Shown here piece after piece: positions 51,295 to 60,463 of a stretch of 64,000 nt of DNA. Both the position numbers and the translations under genes were made by a program. Every line of letters starts with the position of its first letter. The first letter of the stretch is position 1. Location: positions 62,001 through 126,000 of the forward strand of contig JAVKBW010000019.1 in NCBI GenBank assembly GCA_040222995.1, in the 5' to 3' direction. Below the pieces are notes generated by a model. That model was not told the origin of the DNA, made no database searches, and saw only the letters and a program-made list of their open reading frames with translations. This stretch comes from JAVKBW01 sp040222995 (GTDB lineage Bacteria; Pseudomonadota; Alphaproteobacteria; UBA8366; Aestuariispiraceae).

Positions 51295-53454
51295 ATGATG
51301 CGGCAATACGAACTGGTTGAACGGGTGCGTCGTTACGACCCCGATGTTGATGAAGATGCGCTGAACCGGGCGTATGTCTTCTCCATGAAGGCGCACGGCA
51401 ACCAGATCCGGGCGTCCGGCGATCCGTATTTTTCGCATCCTGTGGAAGTTGCCGGCCTGCTGAGTGAAAAACGGCTCGACGGGGCGTCGATCATGACGGC
51501 CCTGCTGCATGACACGGTCGAAGACACCGAAACGACGATCGAACAGATTTCGGCCTCGTTCGGGCCTGAAGTCGGCGCGCTGGTGGACGGAGTTACCAAG
51601 CTTTCGATGCTGGAACTGCAATCGTCGCGCACCAAGCAGGCGGAAAATTTCCGCAAGCTGGTTCTGGCGATGTCGCAGGATATCCGTGTGCTGCTGGTCA
51701 AGCTGGCCGACCGGTTGCACAACATGAAGACCCTGCATTTCATCAAGCGGGAAGACAAAAGACGGCGGATCGCCCGCGAAACCCTGGAAATATACGTGCC
51801 GCTGGCGGAACGCATCGGCATTCGGGACTGGAAGGAAGAGCTTGAGGATATGGCCTTCCGGGAACTTAACCCGGATGCGAGAGAATCCATCGTCAGCCGC
51901 CTCGATTATCTGCACGCGGAAAGCGGCGATCTCGTCGACCGCGTTATCCGGGAACTGACGGAAACCCTGACGAGCAACGGGGTCAAGGCGGAAGTATCCG
52001 GCCGGGAAAAGACGCCGTATTCGATCTGGCGGAAAATGCAGCGCCAGAATATCGGGTTCGAGCAACTGTCCGACATCATCGCCTTCCGGGTCATCGTCGG
52101 AACGGTTGAGGAATGTTATCGCGCGCTTGGATACATCCACGCCCGCTATTCGGTCGTGCCGGGCCGTTTCAAGGACTACATATCGCTGCCGAAACCGAAC
52201 GGCTACGAATCCCTCCATACCGGTGTAATCGGGCCGGAAAACCAGCGCATCGAGATGCAGATCAGAACCCAAGCCATGCATGCCGTTGCCGAATTAGGCG
52301 TTGCCGCTCACTGGTCCTATAAAACCGAGGGCGACAAGAAACCGAGCCGCGACGGGCGGCAATACCGCTGGATGCGGGACATGCTCGATATTCTGTCGAA
52401 TGCATCGGGACCGGACGATTTTCTCGAACACACCAAGATGGAGATGTTCTCCGACCAGGTGTTCGCCTTCACCCCGAAAGGCGATCTGCACGCCCTGCCA
52501 CGCGCCTCGACGCCGATCGATTTCGCCTATGCCGTGCATACGGATGTCGGCAACCGCTGTGTCGGCGCCAAGATCAACGGCCGCATCAAACCGCTGCGCA
52601 CGGAACTGGTGAACGGCGACCAGGTTGAAATCATCACCTCCAACGCGCAAACGCCGTCGCCGGCCTGGGAAGCCTTCGTGGTTACCGGCAAGGCCCGGTC
52701 AGCGATCCGCCGGTTCATTCGCTCCAAGCAGCGCGATCAGTACGTCAGTCTCGGCCGGGAGGTTGTGGAAAACGCCTTTCGTCAGGGCGGTTTCGAACTG
52801 ACGGAGAAGGCGCTGAAGGCCGTTCTACCGAAGTTTCGGCTGGAATCGGTGGAAGATCTGTATGCCGCAATCGGCGAGGGCCGTCATACCGGAAGAGAGG
52901 TGCTCCACAGTGTATATCCGAGCGCCAAGAAAAAACCGGACGATGCAGGCGTGCCGGCCGGCAAGTCACGGAGTGCCGAAAAGTCGAAATCCGGCAAGAA
53001 GCATGAAATTCCCGTCCGTGGCCTCATTCCCGGCATGGCCATTCACTACGCCAAGTGCTGCCATCCTGTGCCGGGCGATCGCATCGTCGGGATCGTGACG
53101 ACAGGCAAGGGGGTGACGATCCACACCATTGCCTGCAAAACGCTGGAAGATTTCGCCGATATGCCGGAACGCTGGCTCGATGTCGGCTGGGAAGTCGACA
53201 ATAGCGCCGGACATACCTTCGTCGGCAGGATAGAGACGGTAATCGTGAATGAACCGGGGAGTCTCGCTGTTCTGACAGGAGTCATTGGCCGTGCCGGCGG
53301 CAATATCAGCAATCTGAAATTCATCAACCGCGGCGACGACTTCTTTGAAATGCTGATCGATATCGAAGTCAGCGATGTTCGAATGCTGAACGATATCATC
53401 GCCGGGTTGCGGGCGACCACCGCCATCAATTCCGTCGAACGCGCGTTTTCCTGA
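51295..53454 (+). CDS. Bifunctional (p)ppGpp synthetase/hydrolase (RelA/SpoT homolog)
   Basis: This 719-residue protein carries the full long-RSH layout. The HD hydrolase domain has HD at ALLHDTVEDTE (about residue 70). The synthetase domain is at about 225-350 (RFKDYISLPKPNGYESLHT, IEMQIRTQAMHAVAELGVAAHW). The TGS domain is at about 390-450 (VFAFTPKGDLHALPRASTPIDFAYAVHTDVG), and the C-terminal ACT domain includes AVLTGVIGRAGGNISNLKF. Both catalytic domains keep their key residues, as expected of the single Rsh enzyme of alphaproteobacteria. It controls the stringent response. Confidence 0.96.
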   Translation: MMRQYELVERVRRYDPDVDEDALNRAYVFSMKAHGNQIRASGDPYFSHPVEVAGLLSEKRLDGASIMTALLHDTVEDTETTIEQISASFGPEVGALVDGVTKLSMLELQSSRTKQAENFRKLVLAMSQDIRVLLVKLADRLHNMKTLHFIKREDKRRRIARETLEIYVPLAERIGIRDWKEELEDMAFRELNPDARESIVSRLDYLHAESGDLVDRVIRELTETLTSNGVKAEVSGREKTPYSIWRKMQRQNIGFEQLSDIIAFRVIVGTVEECYRALGYIHARYSVVPGRFKDYISLPKPNGYESLHTGVIGPENQRIEMQIRTQAMHAVAELGVAAHWSYKTEGDKKPSRDGRQYRWMRDMLDILSNASGPDDFLEHTKMEMFSDQVFAFTPKGDLHALPRASTPIDFAYAVHTDVGNRCVGAKINGRIKPLRTELVNGDQVEIITSNAQTPSPAWEAFVVTGKARSAIRRFIRSKQRDQYVSLGREVVENAFRQGGFELTEKALKAVLPKFRLESVEDLYAAIGEGRHTGREVLHSVYPSAKKKPDDAGVPAGKSRSAEKSKSGKKHEIPVRGLIPGMAIHYAKCCHPVPGDRIVGIVTTGKGVTIHTIACKTLEDFADMPERWLDVGWEVDNSAGHTFVGRIETVIVNEPGSLAVLTGVIGRAGGNISNLKFINRGDDFFEMLIDIEVSDVRMLNDIIAGLRATTAINSVERAFS

Positions 53455-53466
53455 CGGGGTTGCATT

Positions 53467-54033
53467 GTGTTTCGCCGACGTCTGAAGCTCAGCTATACAA
53501 AGCGTCTTGCCAACCTGTTATGGCCCCGCTCGGGTCTCAGACGGTCGGTGCAGTATCTGCGGCACAGACTGGGCCGCATGCAGGGTTCTCCCTATGCGAT
53601 TGCTGCCGGTTTCGCCTATGGCGCGGCGATTTCCTTTACCCCGCTGATGGGTGGCCACATCGCCTTCGCCGCTTTGTTGTCCTGGGTCAGCCGCGCCAGT
53701 GTCGTTGCCTCCGTTATCGGCACGGTTGTCGGAAACCCGTGGACGTTTCCCTTTATCTGGGCATGGATCTACTATCTTGGCGTCTGGTTGCTCGGGATCG
53801 ATCCGATTGATTTCAATGCGGAAAAACTGAGCTGGAATTTCCTGCTTGATCATTTTCTGGATATTTTCCTGCCGATGCTGGCCGGGGGCATTCCATCCGG
53901 GGCTGTCGTATGGCTGGCCTTTTACTTCCCGATAAAGGTGTCGGTTGAGCGGTATCAGGTGGCGCGACTGGTGCGGATGATTGAGGCGCGGCAGCGCAAG
54001 CCGTTGAAAACAGACGAAGGGACCAGGATATGA
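53467..54033 (+). CDS. DUF2062 membrane protein
   Basis: This 188-residue protein has DUF2062 features: GSPYAIAAGFAYGAAISFTPLMGGHIAFAALLSWVSRASVVASVIGTVVGNPWTFPFIW. Three to four hydrophobic segments are present, with the remainder basic. Translation begins at GTG, 12 bases after rsh, and its end overlaps the acpS start by four bases (ATGA). Function is unknown. The gene is a regular member of the alphaproteobacterial rsh-acpS-lepB-rnc-era block. The pdxJ gene often found beside it is absent here. Confidence 0.88.
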   Translation: MFRRRLKLSYTKRLANLLWPRSGLRRSVQYLRHRLGRMQGSPYAIAAGFAYGAAISFTPLMGGHIAFAALLSWVSRASVVASVIGTVVGNPWTFPFIWAWIYYLGVWLLGIDPIDFNAEKLSWNFLLDHFLDIFLPMLAGGIPSGAVVWLAFYFPIKVSVERYQVARLVRMIEARQRKPLKTDEGTRI

Positions 54034-54428
54034 TAATCGGTCTTGGCACGGACCTGTGCAATATCGGGCGTATCAAGAAAACCCTCGAGCATTTCGGCGA
54101 TCGATTTACGCACCGTCTCTATACGGAACAGGAACGGTTCAGGGCCGACCGCCGGTGGGAGCGCCGCGCCAGCCGGTATGCGCAGATGTTCGCGGCCAAG
54201 GAGGCCTGCTCCAAGGCGCTGGGGACAGGGTTTCGCCAGGGCGTCTTCTGGCGGGACATGGAAGTGGTTCATTTGCCGAGCGGCAAGCCGACATTGGCGA
54301 TTACCGGCGGTGCGGCGGACAGACTGGCAAAGCTTACGCCGACTGGAAAAAAAGCAATGGCGGAAGTGTCGCTGACAGACGAATCCGGCCTTGCGAACGC
54401 GGTCGTCGTTCTCTACTGGATTGATTAA
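54030..54428 (+). CDS. acpS: Holo-[acyl-carrier-protein] synthase
   Basis: This 132-residue protein has the AcpS signature IGLGTDLCNIGRIKKTLEHFGDRFTHRLYTEQE, with the Mg2+-binding Asp, and RYAQMFAAKEACSKALGTGFRQGVFWRDMEV, with the second metal ligand Glu. It transfers 4'-phosphopantetheine from CoA to acyl carrier protein. The start overlaps the end of the DUF2062 gene. Length and motif order are normal. Confidence 0.95.
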   Translation: MIIGLGTDLCNIGRIKKTLEHFGDRFTHRLYTEQERFRADRRWERRASRYAQMFAAKEACSKALGTGFRQGVFWRDMEVVHLPSGKPTLAITGGAADRLAKLTPTGKKAMAEVSLTDESGLANAVVVLYWID

Positions 54429-54539
54429 CATGGTTCCCACCAGGATCGGCTTTGCTTGACAGATACCCCTGCGCTTTGCCATACCGCGCCGTCCCGGGCG
54501 CTATGCCTGCGAGTACCCAAACAAAATTGCGGATGATTA

Positions 54540-55307
54540 ATGTCGGACGAAGCTAAAGACGATTCCGGCCGGGCCGGTGATAAAAAGTCAGACAAGTCTC
54601 CGCCGCCGCGCAAATCCTGGCAGCAGGAAGCTGTCGAACTGGTGAAAACGGTTGTCTACGCGCTGTTGATCGCCGTCACGGTTCGCACCTTTGCCTATGA
54701 ACCGTTCAACATTCCATCGGGATCGATGGTCCCGACACTGCTGATCGGCGATTATCTGTTCGTTTCGAAATTGTCCTACGGGTACAGCCGGTATTCCTTT
54801 CCCTTTGGCATGATTCCGTTTGATGGCAGGGTGTTGGAAGACCGGCCGGAACGGGGCGATGTCGCCGTGTTCCGCCAGCCGACCAACCCGGACGTGGATT
54901 ACATCAAACGCATTATCGGCCTGCCGGGCGACCGCATTCAGGTCAAGTCGGGTATCCTGCACATCAACGACCGGCCGGTTCGCCGCAGACGCGTGGAAGA
55001 CTATGTTACGAAATCGGGCACTGTGGTGCGTCAGTATCTCGAAATGCTGCCGAACGGCAAGGAACACCGCATCATCGAAGCGTTTGGCGATACCGGCCCG
55101 GCGGACAATACCCAGGAATACGTCGTGCCTGCGGGACATTATTTCGCGATGGGCGACAACAGGGACCGGTCTCAGGACAGTCGCTTCCTTTCAGAGGTCG
55201 GGTATGTGCCGGCGGAAAATCTGGTCGGAAGGGCGGAATTCCTGTTCTTCTCGATCGGCGATGGATTCGATATTCGGTTTGGACGGATTCTGGATGGTAT
55301 CGAATAA
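54540..55307 (+). CDS. lepB: Signal peptidase I
   Basis: This 255-residue protein has an N-terminal charged tail, one transmembrane helix (about residues 36-55) and the S26 catalytic motifs: PSGSMVPTLLIGDYLFVSK with the Ser nucleophile, RGDVAVFRQPTNPDVDYIKRIIGLPGDRI with the catalytic Lys, and GHYFAMGDNRDRSQDSR. It cleaves signal peptides of exported proteins, here including the cytochromes and outer-membrane protein. Its 3' end overlaps rnc by 14 bases. Confidence 0.95.
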   Translation: MSDEAKDDSGRAGDKKSDKSPPPRKSWQQEAVELVKTVVYALLIAVTVRTFAYEPFNIPSGSMVPTLLIGDYLFVSKLSYGYSRYSFPFGMIPFDGRVLEDRPERGDVAVFRQPTNPDVDYIKRIIGLPGDRIQVKSGILHINDRPVRRRRVEDYVTKSGTVVRQYLEMLPNGKEHRIIEAFGDTGPADNTQEYVVPAGHYFAMGDNRDRSQDSRFLSEVGYVPAENLVGRAEFLFFSIGDGFDIRFGRILDGIE

Positions 55308-55974
55308 GGCTGTCGATCAAGCCTTCTTCGATGCGCTTGGCATCGAATTGAAGGATGACTTTACGTTAAGGCGAGCGCTGAGCCATCGAAGCGCCGCCTC
55401 CGGCTGGTCCGGGTACGAACGTCTTGAATTTCAGGGCGACCGTGTGCTGGGCCTGGCGGTCGCGGATATGCTGCTGGAATCCTACCGCGAAGAGAATGAA
55501 GGCCAGATCGCAAAACGCCACGCCGCGCTGGTACAGCGGCAAACCCTGGCGGAAGTCGCACAGGACATCGGCCTCGGGGACTATATATTTCTTTCGGAAG
55601 GCGAAGATTCCAGCGGCGGCAGGGATAACCCTGCCATTCTCGGCGATGTTGTCGAATCGCTTCTTGCCGCGATTTATCGCGAAGGCGGCATGGCCGCTGC
55701 GCGGGCCTTTGTCGAGAAACACCTAGGTCCGCGAATGGAAGCGTGTTCCGCCCCGCCGCGCGATCCGAAAACGTCGCTACAGGAATGGCTTCAGGCGCGC
55801 GGCCGACCCTTGCCGGAATACAATCTGGTCGACCGTAACGGGCCGGATCATGCGCCGGTCTTCACGGTTGCTGTCCTGGTAGACGGGGAAGAGCCCCTGA
55901 AAGCGGACGGCAAATCGAAACGCTCGGCGGAACAGGTTGCTGCATCCCTCATGCTGGATCGGCTTATGTCATGA
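55294..55974 (+). CDS. rnc: Ribonuclease III
   Basis: This 226-residue protein has the RNase III endonuclease domain (ERLEFQGDRVLGLAVADML and LGDVVESLLAAIYREGG, holding the catalytic acidic residues) and a C-terminal double-stranded RNA-binding domain (DPKTSLQEWLQARGRPLPEYNLVDRNGPDHAPVFTVAVLV). The first motif has Gln where Leu is more usual. It processes rRNA precursors and structured RNAs. I placed the start at the ATG at 55294 inside lepB; its end overlaps era by four bases, giving a coupled lepB-rnc-era unit. Confidence 0.95.
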   Translation: MVSNKAVDQAFFDALGIELKDDFTLRRALSHRSAASGWSGYERLEFQGDRVLGLAVADMLLESYREENEGQIAKRHAALVQRQTLAEVAQDIGLGDYIFLSEGEDSSGGRDNPAILGDVVESLLAAIYREGGMAAARAFVEKHLGPRMEACSAPPRDPKTSLQEWLQARGRPLPEYNLVDRNGPDHAPVFTVAVLVDGEEPLKADGKSKRSAEQVAASLMLDRLMS

Positions 55975-56882
55975 CCGATTTACAGGACGCCCGTCAGAAA
56001 TGCGGTTTTGCCGCCGTCATCGGCGCTCCGAATGCCGGGAAGTCGACACTGATAAACCATCTTGTCGGCGCCAAGGTCTCCATTGTCACCCATAAGGTGC
56101 AGACGACCAGAACCCGTGTGCTGGGGATCGCCGTGGCGGATGAAACGCAGGTGGTCTTCGTCGATACGCCCGGTATTTTCATGCCGAAAAAAAGGCTCGA
56201 CCGCGCCATGGTCGGAGCGGCCTGGCAGGGCGCGAAGGATGCCGATCTGGTTCTGCTGCTGGTCGATGCGCAGGCAGGGGTCACCAAGGATGTCGCCGCC
56301 ATCGTCGACAAGCTGCACGACGACAAAAGGCAGGCGGTGCTGGTGTTGAACAAGGTCGACGGTATGAAGCGGGATAAGCTGCTGGGCCTGACGGCGGCGC
56401 TTAACGAAAAGCACGAATTCACGGATACGTTCATGATATCGGCGCTGAACGGCAGCGGAACCGACGATCTGATGGCGTTCATCGTCTGCAGGATGCCGGA
56501 GGGTCCGTGGCTGTTTCTCGACGATCAGCTATCGGACATGCCGCAACGTCTGCTGGCGGCTGAAATCACCCGTGAAAAGCTGTTTCTGAATGTTCATCAG
56601 GAACTTCCCTACGCGTTGACCGTTGAAACGGACACGTGGAAAAACACCAAGGACGGCGGCGTCCGTATCGAACAGACAATCTATGTCCAGCGTGAAAGCC
56701 AGCGGTCGATCCTGCTCGGCAAGGGCGGCTCTAAAATCAAGACCATCGGATCCGCGGCACGGCACGAACTGTCGGGGATCCTGGAATGCCCGGTTCACCT
56801 GTTTCTTTTCGTGAAAGTCAGGGATGGCTGGCAGGACGATCCCGAACGGTATAGAGTCTGGAATCTCGATTTCGACACCTGA
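55971..56882 (+). CDS. era: GTPase Era
   Basis: This 303-residue protein has an N-terminal GTPase domain with the P-loop GAPNAGKST, the switch motif DTPG, and NKVD. The C-terminal KH domain contains ERESQRSILLGKGGSKIKTIGSAARHEL. Era binds the 3' end of 16S rRNA and helps 30S assembly. It is the last gene of the acpS-lepB-rnc-era block and overlaps rnc by four bases. Confidence 0.96.
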   Translation: MTDLQDARQKCGFAAVIGAPNAGKSTLINHLVGAKVSIVTHKVQTTRTRVLGIAVADETQVVFVDTPGIFMPKKRLDRAMVGAAWQGAKDADLVLLLVDAQAGVTKDVAAIVDKLHDDKRQAVLVLNKVDGMKRDKLLGLTAALNEKHEFTDTFMISALNGSGTDDLMAFIVCRMPEGPWLFLDDQLSDMPQRLLAAEITREKLFLNVHQELPYALTVETDTWKNTKDGGVRIEQTIYVQRESQRSILLGKGGSKIKTIGSAARHELSGILECPVHLFLFVKVRDGWQDDPERYRVWNLDFDT

Positions 56883-56904
56883 TGCGTCGGCTGGCTGCAA
56901 AATC

Positions 56905-56928
56905 GGTCTCCCTGTCTTCGAGGAGACC
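56905..56928 (+). terminator. Hairpin after era
   Basis: GGTCTCC (56905-56911) and GGAGACC (56922-56928) form a perfect seven-base-pair stem with a ten-base loop, 22 bases after the era stop codon. The following bases are CCAAAAG, not a T-run, so termination may be weak or Rho-dependent. Confidence 0.45.
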
Positions 56929-57033
56929 CAAAAGATTCACCAGGCCGACCCGGTTTTGTCATCGCTAGCACAGATGTTGAGCGAGGCTGGTCGTATATGG
57001 CGATCCGGCATCATTCATTTTGGGAGACTTCAA

Positions 57034-58644
57034 ATGCAGACGAAAATCACCGCGGATGCTATTCAGCGCCTGAAAGCAGACCTAATAGCCGGAAGGATCG
57101 ATCGACGTCGCTTCATTGAAGGGGCGACTGCCTTCGGTCTGACGCTTGGAGCAGCAATTTCAGTATCCGGTCAGGCCCTCGCGGCCACCCCCAAAAAGGG
57201 GGGCACGTTCCGGGCCGGGATCGCACATGGATCGACCACGGATTCACTCGATCCTTCGACCTATGAAAATACGTTCACAAGCAATCTTTGCTACGGTCTT
57301 CACAATCATCTGACGGAACTCGATGAAAACGACAAGCTTGTGCCTGAGCTGGCCGAAAGCTGGGAAGCTTCGCCGGATGCGAAGACCTGGACTTTCCAGC
57401 TTCGGAAGGGTGTTGAGTTTCACAACGGCAAGACCATGACCTCTCAAGATGTGGTCGATTCCTTCAACATGCATCGGGGCGATAATTCCAAATCCGCTGC
57501 CAAGCCGATCGTGGAATCGATTACCGACATCAAGGCGGATGGTCCGAACACAGTCGTGTTCACGCTGGCCAGCGGCAATGCGGATTTTCCGTTCATCGCC
57601 AGCGACTATCATCTGGCTATCATGCCGTCCGACGGCGCCGGCAATGTCGACTGGGCCAGTGGGACCGGAACCGGCGGCTATATCCTGAAATCCTTCGAGC
57701 CGGGCGTTCGCGCCGACCTGGAACGCAATCCGAATTACTGGAAGGAAGGTCGGGCTCATTTCGATGCGGTTGAAATGACGACGATTGTCGATATCGCAGC
57801 GCGCACCAACGCCATGAGCACCAACGAGATCGATGCCATGGACCGGGTGGAAATAAAGACAATGAACCTGCTTGACCGCAATCCGAATATCAGGATCGCG
57901 GAAACCACTGGCTATGCGCATTATTCGGTCCCGATGCGCACCGATACCGCGCCCTTCGACAACATTGACGTTCGGTTGGCGCTGAAATATGCGGTCGATC
58001 GAGAAGCCCTGCTGGAAACCGTGCTGCGCGGGCACGGGGCTGTCGGCAACGACCATCCGATCAGCATCGCCAACCGGTATCATGCCGATAATCTGCCGCA
58101 AAAATCCTACGATCCGGATAAGGCGAAGTTCCACCTCAAGAAAGCCGGTTATTCGTCGCTCACCGTACCGCTTCACGCTGCCGACGCGGCATTCGGCGGG
58201 GCTGTCGATGCGGCTGTGCTTTACAAGGAACATGCGAAAGCTGCCGGCATCGAAATCGATCTCGTTCGCGAGCCGAATGACGGCTACTGGTCGAATGTCT
58301 GGATGAAGAAGCCCTGGTGCATGTGCTACTGGAGCGGCCGCGCGACGGAAGACTGGATGTTCTCGACCGCTTATGCGGATGGCGCGAGCTGGAACGACAC
58401 GTTCTGGAAGCACGACCGGTTCAATATGCTGCTGGAGCAGGCGCGGGCTGAACTTGATGATGCAAAGCGTCGCGAAATGTATGTCGAGATGCAGCAGATT
58501 GTCAGCGATGAAGGCGGCGTCGTGGTGCCGATGTTCAATAACTACATCTTTGCGATGTCCACGAAAGTCGGAACGGATCAAAATCTGGCCCGTAACGGAG
58601 ACCTCGACGGCAACAAGCTTCTGGAGCGGTGGTGGTTTGTCTGA
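57034..58644 (+). CDS. ABC transporter substrate-binding protein, family 5 (peptide/opine/nickel type), Tat-exported
   Basis: This 536-residue protein has an N-terminal twin-arginine signal (DRRRFIEGATAFGLTLGAAIS) and a family 5 solute-binding body: GTFRAGIAHGSTTDSLDPSTYENTF, LAESWEASPDAKTWTFQLRKGVEFHNGKTMTSQDVVDSF, and NPNYWKEGR near residue 240. It would capture a peptide, an amine compound or a similar solute in the periplasm for an ABC importer. No permease or ATPase genes are next to it, so it is an orphan here. I placed the start at 57034 (GGGAG upstream). A strong terminator follows. Confidence 0.9.
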   Translation: MQTKITADAIQRLKADLIAGRIDRRRFIEGATAFGLTLGAAISVSGQALAATPKKGGTFRAGIAHGSTTDSLDPSTYENTFTSNLCYGLHNHLTELDENDKLVPELAESWEASPDAKTWTFQLRKGVEFHNGKTMTSQDVVDSFNMHRGDNSKSAAKPIVESITDIKADGPNTVVFTLASGNADFPFIASDYHLAIMPSDGAGNVDWASGTGTGGYILKSFEPGVRADLERNPNYWKEGRAHFDAVEMTTIVDIAARTNAMSTNEIDAMDRVEIKTMNLLDRNPNIRIAETTGYAHYSVPMRTDTAPFDNIDVRLALKYAVDREALLETVLRGHGAVGNDHPISIANRYHADNLPQKSYDPDKAKFHLKKAGYSSLTVPLHAADAAFGGAVDAAVLYKEHAKAAGIEIDLVREPNDGYWSNVWMKKPWCMCYWSGRATEDWMFSTAYADGASWNDTFWKHDRFNMLLEQARAELDDAKRREMYVEMQQIVSDEGGVVVPMFNNYIFAMSTKVGTDQNLARNGDLDGNKLLERWWFV

Positions 58645-58672
58645 TCGGAATGTGGCCTGAATGGTAAACAGG

Positions 58673-58702
58673 GAAGCACGGCTTAGGCCGTGCTTCTTTT
58701 TT
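58673..58702 (+). terminator. Rho-independent terminator after the substrate-binding protein gene
   Basis: GAAGCACGGC (58673-58682) and GCCGTGCTTC (58687-58696) form a perfect ten-base-pair stem with loop TTAG, followed by six T. It shows that the substrate-binding protein gene is transcribed without downstream transporter genes. Confidence 0.93.
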
Positions 58703-58797
58703 GCCGTTTTTCTTTTCAGTCCTTCCAGCTTGGCATAATGATAAACCGTAAGGCGTCGTGCTGACGCGGTTTTGTGACGGTTGAAAGGAAGGCGGAT

Positions 58798-59715
58798 TTG
58801 AAGGGCGGATCTCACACGCACGAACCGGACAAACGCAATGAGACGGTCAGGATTTCGATCAACGGCGCGATTGTGCCGAGGGCCAAAGCCATGGTTTCGG
58901 TGTTCGATTCCGGGTTTCTGCTGGGCGATGGCGTTTGGGAGGGCATCCGCCTGCACAACAGCCGCCTGTTGTTCGAGCAGGCCCATATCGACCGCCTGTA
59001 CGAAGGCGCGAAGGCCATCGATATCGATATCGGCATGACGAAGCAGCAGATGTCGGAGGCGATCTACGCTGTCTGCGCGGCCAATGACATGACATCAGGC
59101 GTGCATATCCGTCTTGTGGTAACGCGGGGCCTGAAATCGACGCCGTATCTGAGCCCGTCGGTCAATATCGGCGGTCCGACGGTTGCGATTATTCCGGAAT
59201 GGAAAGCGCCCGACCCGGGCGCGGCGGAGCGGATGCTCAATGTCGCAACCGTGCATGTCCGGCGGGGATATCCCGATGTGCAGGACCCGATGCTGAATTC
59301 CCTCAGCAAACTGAACTGCATCACGGCCTGTATACAGGCGCAGAAGGCGGGTGCGGACGAAGCACTGATGCTCGATCCGCACGGCTTTGTTGCGACCTGC
59401 AATTCGACCCATTTCTTTATCGTCCGGGGCGGTGAATTGTGGACCTCGACCGGCCGGTACTGTCTGAAAGGCATCACGCGGGATGCGATGCTGCGGCTGG
59501 CCGGCAAGGCGGGGCTTGAACCACGCGAGAAGGATTTTAGCCTGACCGAGGTTTACAGCGCCGACGAAGCTTTTCTTACCGGTACGTTTGCCGGGTTGCT
59601 GCCTGTTGGAAAAATCGACGGCCGCGTCATCGGCGACGGCCGGCGCGGGGTGAAATCCGAACTGCTGCAGACGCTTTACGCCGATCTGGTCGAACAGGAA
59701 TGTCCGGCAGCGTAG
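58798..59715 (+). CDS. Class IV PLP aminotransferase (branched-chain / D-amino-acid type)
   Basis: This roughly 305-residue protein has the fold-type IV aminotransferase pattern: FDSGFLLGDGVWEGIRLHNSRLLFEQAHIDRLYEGAKAI, the Lys that binds PLP in NSLSKLNCITA, DEALMLDPHGFVATCNSTHFFIV and GITRDAMLRLAGKAGL. It is closer to IlvE/DAAT than to pabC by length and motif, but the substrate cannot be fixed. I chose a TTG start at 58798 because AAAGGAAGG lies upstream; a GTG at 58774 in the same frame is possible. It overlaps the next gene by 16 bases. Confidence 0.85.
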   Translation: MKGGSHTHEPDKRNETVRISINGAIVPRAKAMVSVFDSGFLLGDGVWEGIRLHNSRLLFEQAHIDRLYEGAKAIDIDIGMTKQQMSEAIYAVCAANDMTSGVHIRLVVTRGLKSTPYLSPSVNIGGPTVAIIPEWKAPDPGAAERMLNVATVHVRRGYPDVQDPMLNSLSKLNCITACIQAQKAGADEALMLDPHGFVATCNSTHFFIVRGGELWTSTGRYCLKGITRDAMLRLAGKAGLEPREKDFSLTEVYSADEAFLTGTFAGLLPVGKIDGRVIGDGRRGVKSELLQTLYADLVEQECPAA

Positions 59716-60461
59716 CAGGGATACAGGGCAGGGCGCCGGTTCGCATCGCGATGTGGTCCGGCCCGCGCAACATTTCGACGGCGATGATGCGGTCGTTCGG
59801 CAACCGCAGCGATTGCGCCGTGATCGACGAACCGTTTTACGGTTACTATCTTGACAAAGCCGGGATCGATCATCCGATGCGGCGGGAGGTGCTGGCGACC
59901 ATGCCGCATGACTGGCAACCTGTCGCCGAGGCTTTGTGCGGCCCGGTTCCGGGCGGCAAGCCGGTCTATTACCAGAAACACATGACCCAGCACATGCTGG
60001 ACGATATGGACTGGTCGTGGCTCGACCGGGTGACCAACTGTTTCCTGATCCGCGACCCTGATGCTGTTGTCGCGTCCTTCGCCGAGAAACGGGCGATGCC
60101 GGCGGAGGAGGAGCTGGGATTCGAACGCCAGCGCCGCCTGTTCGACTATGTGCGGGAACGGACGGGCAGGGCGCCGCTGGTCGTCGATAGCGCCGATATT
60201 CTGAACGATCCGGAAACAGTGCTTTCTGCCCTGTGCAAAGCCGTCGGCATCCCGTTCGACAGGGCGATGCTGTCCTGGCCTGCCGGAAAGCGGCGGGAAG
60301 ACGGGGTTTGGGGCGCACACTGGTACAAATCCGTGGAAGCCTCCACCGGGTTCAAACCGCCGGAAGCCCGGAAACTTGTCGTTCCCGATCATCTCCAGGC
60401 CTTTGCCAAACGCGGCCGCGATATATACGACTATCTGTATCGGCAAAGAATGACGGCCTGA
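59700..60461 (+). CDS. Sulfotransferase-like P-loop protein linked to the aminotransferase
   Basis: This 253-residue protein has a P-loop-like WSGPRNISTAMMRSFGNR near the N-terminus and FLIRDPDAVVASF in the middle, the PAPS-binding style of the sulfotransferase superfamily. I recall similar domains fused to branched-chain aminotransferase-like proteins in plants. Here they are two overlapping genes, which supports a shared pathway. The true substrate and whether it transfers sulfate are unknown. It ends two bases before the MFS transporter gene. Confidence 0.7.
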   Translation: MSGSVAGIQGRAPVRIAMWSGPRNISTAMMRSFGNRSDCAVIDEPFYGYYLDKAGIDHPMRREVLATMPHDWQPVAEALCGPVPGGKPVYYQKHMTQHMLDDMDWSWLDRVTNCFLIRDPDAVVASFAEKRAMPAEEELGFERQRRLFDYVRERTGRAPLVVDSADILNDPETVLSALCKAVGIPFDRAMLSWPAGKRREDGVWGAHWYKSVEASTGFKPPEARKLVVPDHLQAFAKRGRDIYDYLYRQRMTA

Positions 60462-60463
60462 CC

